Assembly (NCBI GenBank): GCA_020698575.1
Contig: CM036252.1
Span: 21,985,706 to 22,049,705 of the forward strand
Source: Bostrychus sinensis
Lineage: Eukaryota > Chordata > Actinopteri > Gobiiformes > Eleotridae
Direction: 5' to 3'
Length of the DNA: 64,000 nucleotides
Shown here: positions 59,807-64,000 of the stretch, in pieces
Numbering within the stretch: position 1 is the stretch's first letter
Layout: the number at the start of each line of letters is the position of its first letter
Translations under genes and position numbers: made by a program
The notes under the pieces: generated by a model
What the model was told of the DNA's origin: nothing
The model's database searches: none
Seen by the model: only the letters and a program-made list of their open reading frames with translations

Positions 59807-62800
59807 ACAACTACAACCACAGCTGCCCCAACTACAACAACAACCACAGCTGCCCCAACTACTACTACAACCACAGCTGCCCCAACAACAACAACTACCA
59901 CAGTTGCCCCAACTACTACAACCACCACAGCTGACCCAACTACTGCAACAACCACAGCTGCCCCAACTACTACTACAACAACAGCTGCCCCAACTACAAC
60001 AACAACCACAGCTGCCCCATTTACAACAAATTCCACAACTGCCCCTACCAAAACTACAACCACACCTGCCCCTACCACAACTACAACCATAGCTACGCCA
60101 ACGACAACAACAACCACAGCTGCCCCAACAACAACAACTACCACAGCTGCCCCAACAACTACTACAACCACAGCTGCCCCAACTACTACTACAACCACAG
60201 CTTCCCCAACTACTACGACAACCACAGCTGCTCCAACTACAACCACTACCACAGCTGCCCCAACTGCTACTACAACCACAGCTGCCCCAACTACAACAAC
60301 AACCAATGCTGCACCAACAACGACGACAACCACAGCTGCCCCGACTACAACTACAACCACAGCTGCCCCAACAACAACAACTACCACAACTGCCCCAACT
60401 ACTACTACAACAGCTGCCCCAACCACAACAACAACCACAGCTGCCCCAACTACTACGACAACCACAGCTGCCCCAAATACTACTACAACCACAGCTGCTC
60501 CAACTACAACCACTACCACAGCTGCCCCAACTACAACTACAACCACAGCTTCCCCAACAACAACAACTACTACAGCTGCCCCAACTACTACTACAACAGC
60601 TGCCTCAACTACAACAACAACCACAGCTGCCCCAGCTACAACAACCACAGCTGCTCCAACTACAAAAACTACCACAGCTGCCTCTACCACAACTACAACC
60701 ACACCTGCCCCAACAACAACAACTACCACAGCTGCCCCAACTACTACTATAACAGCTGCCCCAACTACAACAACAACCACAGCTGCCCCAACTACTATTA
60801 CAACCACAGCTGCTCCAACTACAACCACTACCACAGCTGCCCCAACTACTACTACAACCACAGCTGCTCCAACAACTACTACAACCGCAGCTGCCCCGAC
60901 TACAACTACAACCACAGCTGCCCCAACAGCAACATCTACCACAGCTGCCCCATCTACTACAAACACAGCTGCTCCAACTACAACAACAACCACAGCTGTC
61001 CCAACTACAACAACAACTACAGCTGCCCCAACTTCAACAACAACTACCACAGCTGCCCCAACTACTACTATAACAGCTGCCCCAACTACAACAACAACCA
61101 CAGCTGCCCCAACTACTACTACAACCACAGCTGCTCCAACTACAACCACTACCACAGCTGCCCCAACTACAACAACAACCACAGCTTCCCCAACTACTAC
61201 TACAACGACAGCTGTACAAACTACAACAACAACCACAGCTGCCCCAAGTACTACAACCACAGCTGCTCCAACTACAACAACTACCACAGCTTCCCCTACC
61301 ACAACAACAACCACAGTTGCCCCAACAAACACTAACACAGCTGCCCAAACTACTACTACAACCACAGCTGCCCCAACTACAACAACAACTACAGCTGCCC
61401 CAACTTCAACAACAACAACAGCTGCCCCAACTACAACAACAACCACAGCTGCCCCGACTACAACTACAACCACAGCTGCCCCAACAACAACTACCACAGC
61501 TGCCCCAACTACTACCACAGCTGCCCCAACTACTACTACAACCACAGCTGCCCCAACTACATAAACAACCACAGCTGCCCCAACTACTACTACAACCACA
61601 GCTGCCCCAACTACAACTACAACCACAGCTGCTCCAACTACGACTACAACCACAGCTGCTCCAACTACAACAACAACCACAGCTGCCCCAACTACAACAA
61701 CTACCAAAGCTGCCCCAACTACTACTACAACCACAGCTGCCTCAACCACTACAACAACCACAGCTTCCCCAACTACTACCACAACCACAGCTGCCCCAAC
61801 TAAAACTACAACCACAGCTGCTCCAACTACGACTACAACCACAGCTGCTCCAACTACAACAACAACCACAGCTGCCCCAACTACAACAACAACCTCAGCT
61901 GCCCCAACTACTACTACTACCACAGCTGTACAAACTACAACAACCACAGCTGCCCCAACTACTACAACCACAGCTGCTCCAACTACAACAACAACCACAG
62001 CTGCCCCAACTACAACAACAACAAAAGCTGCCCCAACAACTACTACAACCACAGCTGCCCCGTCTACAACTACAACCACAGCTGCCCCGACAACAACTAC
62101 CACAGCTGCCCCAACTACTACTACAACAGCTGCCCTAACTACAACAACAACCACAGCTGCCCCAACTACTACTACAACCACAGCTGCTCCAACTACTACT
62201 ACAACCACAGCTGCCCCAACTACAACAACAACCACAGCTGCACCAACCACTACTACAACCACAGCTGCCCCGACTACAAGTACAACCACAGCTGCCCCAA
62301 CAACCACTACCACAGCTGCCCCAACTACTACCACAGCTGCCCCAACTACTACTACAACCACAGCTGCCCCAACTACAAAAACAACCACAGCCGCCCCAAC
62401 TACTACTACAACCACAGCTGCCCCAACTACAACTACAACCACAGCTGCTCCAACTACGACTACAACCACAGCTGCTCCAACTACAACAACAACCACAGCT
62501 GCCCCAACTACAACAACTACCACAGCTGCCCCAACTACTACTACAACCACAGCTGCCTCAACCACTACAACAACCACAGCTTCCCCAACTACTACTACAA
62601 CCACAGCTGCCCCAACTAAAACTACAACCACAGCTGCTCCAACTACGACTACAACCACAGCTGCTCCAACTACAACAACAACCACAGCTGCCCCAACTAC
62701 AACAACTACCACAGCTGCCCCAACAACTACTACAACCACAGCTGCCCCAAAAACAACTACCACAGCTGCCCCAACTACAACAACAACCACAGCTGCACCA

Positions 62801-63964
62801 ACAACTACTACAACCACAGCTGCCCCGACTACAAGTACAACCACAGCCGCCCCAACAACAACTACCACAGCTGCCCCAACTACTACTACAACAGCTGCCC
62901 CAACTACAACAACAACCTCAGCTGCCCCAACTACTACTACTACCACAGCTGTACAAACTACAACAACCACAGCTGCCCCAACTACTACAACCACAGCTGC
63001 TCCAACTACAACAACAACCACAGCTGCCCCAACTACAACAACAACAACAGCTGCCCCAACAACTACTACAACCACAGCTGCCCCGACTACAAGTACAACC
63101 ACAGCTGCCCCAACAACCACTACCACAGCTGCCCCAACTACTACTACAGCTGCCCCAACTACTACTACAACCACAGCTGCCCCAACTACAAAAACAACCA
63201 CAGCCGCCCCAACTACTACTACAACCACAGCTGCCCCAACTACAACTACAACCACAGCTGCTCCAACTACGACTACAACCACAGCTGCTCCAACTACAAC
63301 AACAACCACAGCTGCCCCAACTACAACAACTACCACAGCTGCCCAAACAACTACTACAACCACAGCTGCCCCAACAACAACTACCACAGCTGTCCCAACT
63401 ACGACTACAACAGCTGCCCCAACTACAACAACAGCCACAGCTGCCCCAACTACTACTACAACCACAGCTGCCCCAACTACAACAACAACCACAGCTGCAC
63501 CAACAACTACTACAACCACAGCTGCCCCGACTACAAGTACAACCACAGCTGCCCCAACAACAACTACCACAGCTGCCCCAACTACTACTACAACAGCTGC
63601 CCCAACTACAACAACAACCACAGCTGCCCCAACTACTACTACAACAACAGCATTACAAACTACAACAACAACCACAGCTGCCCCAAATACAACAACAACT
63701 ACAGCTGCCCCAACAAGTACTACAACCACAGCTGCCCCGACTACAACTACAATCACAGCTGCCCCAACAACAACTACAACCACAGCTGCCCCAACAACAA
63801 CTACCACAGCTGCCCCAACTACTACTACAACAGCTGCCCCAACTACAACAACAGCCACAGCTGCCCCAACTACTACTACAACCACAGCTGCCCCAACTAC
63901 AACAACAACCACAGCTGCACCAACTACTACTACAACCACAGCTGCCCCAACAACAACTTCCAAA
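59807..63964 (+). repeat. TTTTTTAAP-coding minisatellite of mucin gene 2 (continues past the window)
   Basis: Same 27-bp unit as in gene 1, about 150 units here, with frequent 24-bp and 21-bp variants that each lose one or two Thr codons. All length changes up to 63,960 are multiples of three. Some variants seen here (CCG Pro codons, 'ctgtacaaac', 'cttcaacaac') are rare or absent in gene 1, so the arrays have diverged or been homogenised separately. Confidence 0.9.
61562..61564 (+). other. Premature in-frame TAA in mucin gene 2
   Basis: The unit reads CCA ACT ACA TAA ACA ACC ACA GCT GCC, in the frame fixed by exon 1 and with no net frameshift between exon 2 start and here. Gene 1 has no stop anywhere in its array. 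Confidence 0.85.
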
Positions 63965-64000
63965 CTGCCCCAACTACTACTACAACAGCTGCCCCAACTA

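Larger units (their letters stand above)
59631..64000 (+). pseudogene. Mucin gene 2, 5' part: damaged tandem paralogue of mucin gene 1
   Basis: Exon 1 (59631-59682, MGIVTVTV start, GTAAG donor at 59683) and exon 2 (from 59796, acceptor AG at 59794-59795) match gene 1, joined in the same phase. Exon 2 holds the same TTTTTTAAP array to the window edge. The Thr frame is interrupted by TAA at 61562-61564, where two Thr codons would be expected on either side, and by a 1-bp deletion at about 63961-63967. Compared with gene 1, many more units here are 7 or 8 residues long and amino-acid changes are more frequent, as if constraint were relaxed. If translated it would stop after about 610 residues and make a short secreted mucin without SEA or anchor. 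An assembly error in the repeat is the alternative. Confidence 0.65.

Overview
The window looks like repeat-rich teleost fish DNA. The evidence is spliced genes with GT-AG introns, an L2-type LINE with the usual fish 3' tail, tRNA-derived SINEs, a decayed endogenous retrovirus, hAT-like elements, and an LTR retrotransposon with a lysine-tRNA-like primer site. Nothing in it looks bacterial. The species cannot be named from sequence alone.

Bases 1-22,500 hold the main gene. It is a giant mucin-like protein in six predicted exons (2751-22065) with a consistent reading frame and a predicted length of 6,263 residues. In order it has a signal peptide, a single 18.1 kb exon made of about 666 copies of a 27-bp unit (TTTTTTAAP), a SEA-like domain split over three exons, a second short Thr/Pro-rich region with a different unit, and a hydrophobic C-terminus that looks like a GPI-anchor signal. 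The very long reading frames in other frames and on the minus strand here are artefacts of the in-frame repeat.

Bases 22,500-56,948 are mostly mobile-element wreckage. From left to right: a tRNA-type SINE, a minus-strand retrovirus relic (about 24.1-26.8 kb), a dead L2 LINE (27.4-30.6 kb), a hAT transposase scrap, an inverted-repeat element (31.0-32.4 kb), a LINE 3' end, a very young 8.7 kb LTR retrotransposon (34,315-43,016) whose single ORF joins gag and protease to a stub of integrase with no reverse transcriptase, a CA microsatellite, a second SINE, a LINE fragment, a 150-bp satellite, AT-rich foldback elements, a 2.8 kb DNA transposon carrying two other small transposons (49,702-52,525), and a solo LTR (53,003-54,405).

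Bases 56,949-64,000 repeat the start of the window: the same upstream flank, the same signal-peptide exon and a second TTTTTTAAP exon. So a unit of about 57 kb is duplicated in tandem, giving a second mucin gene that runs off the end of the window. Unlike the first copy it has an in-frame TAA at 61562-61564 and a 1-bp deletion near 63965, so it is probably a truncated or dying paralogue, unless these are assembly errors.
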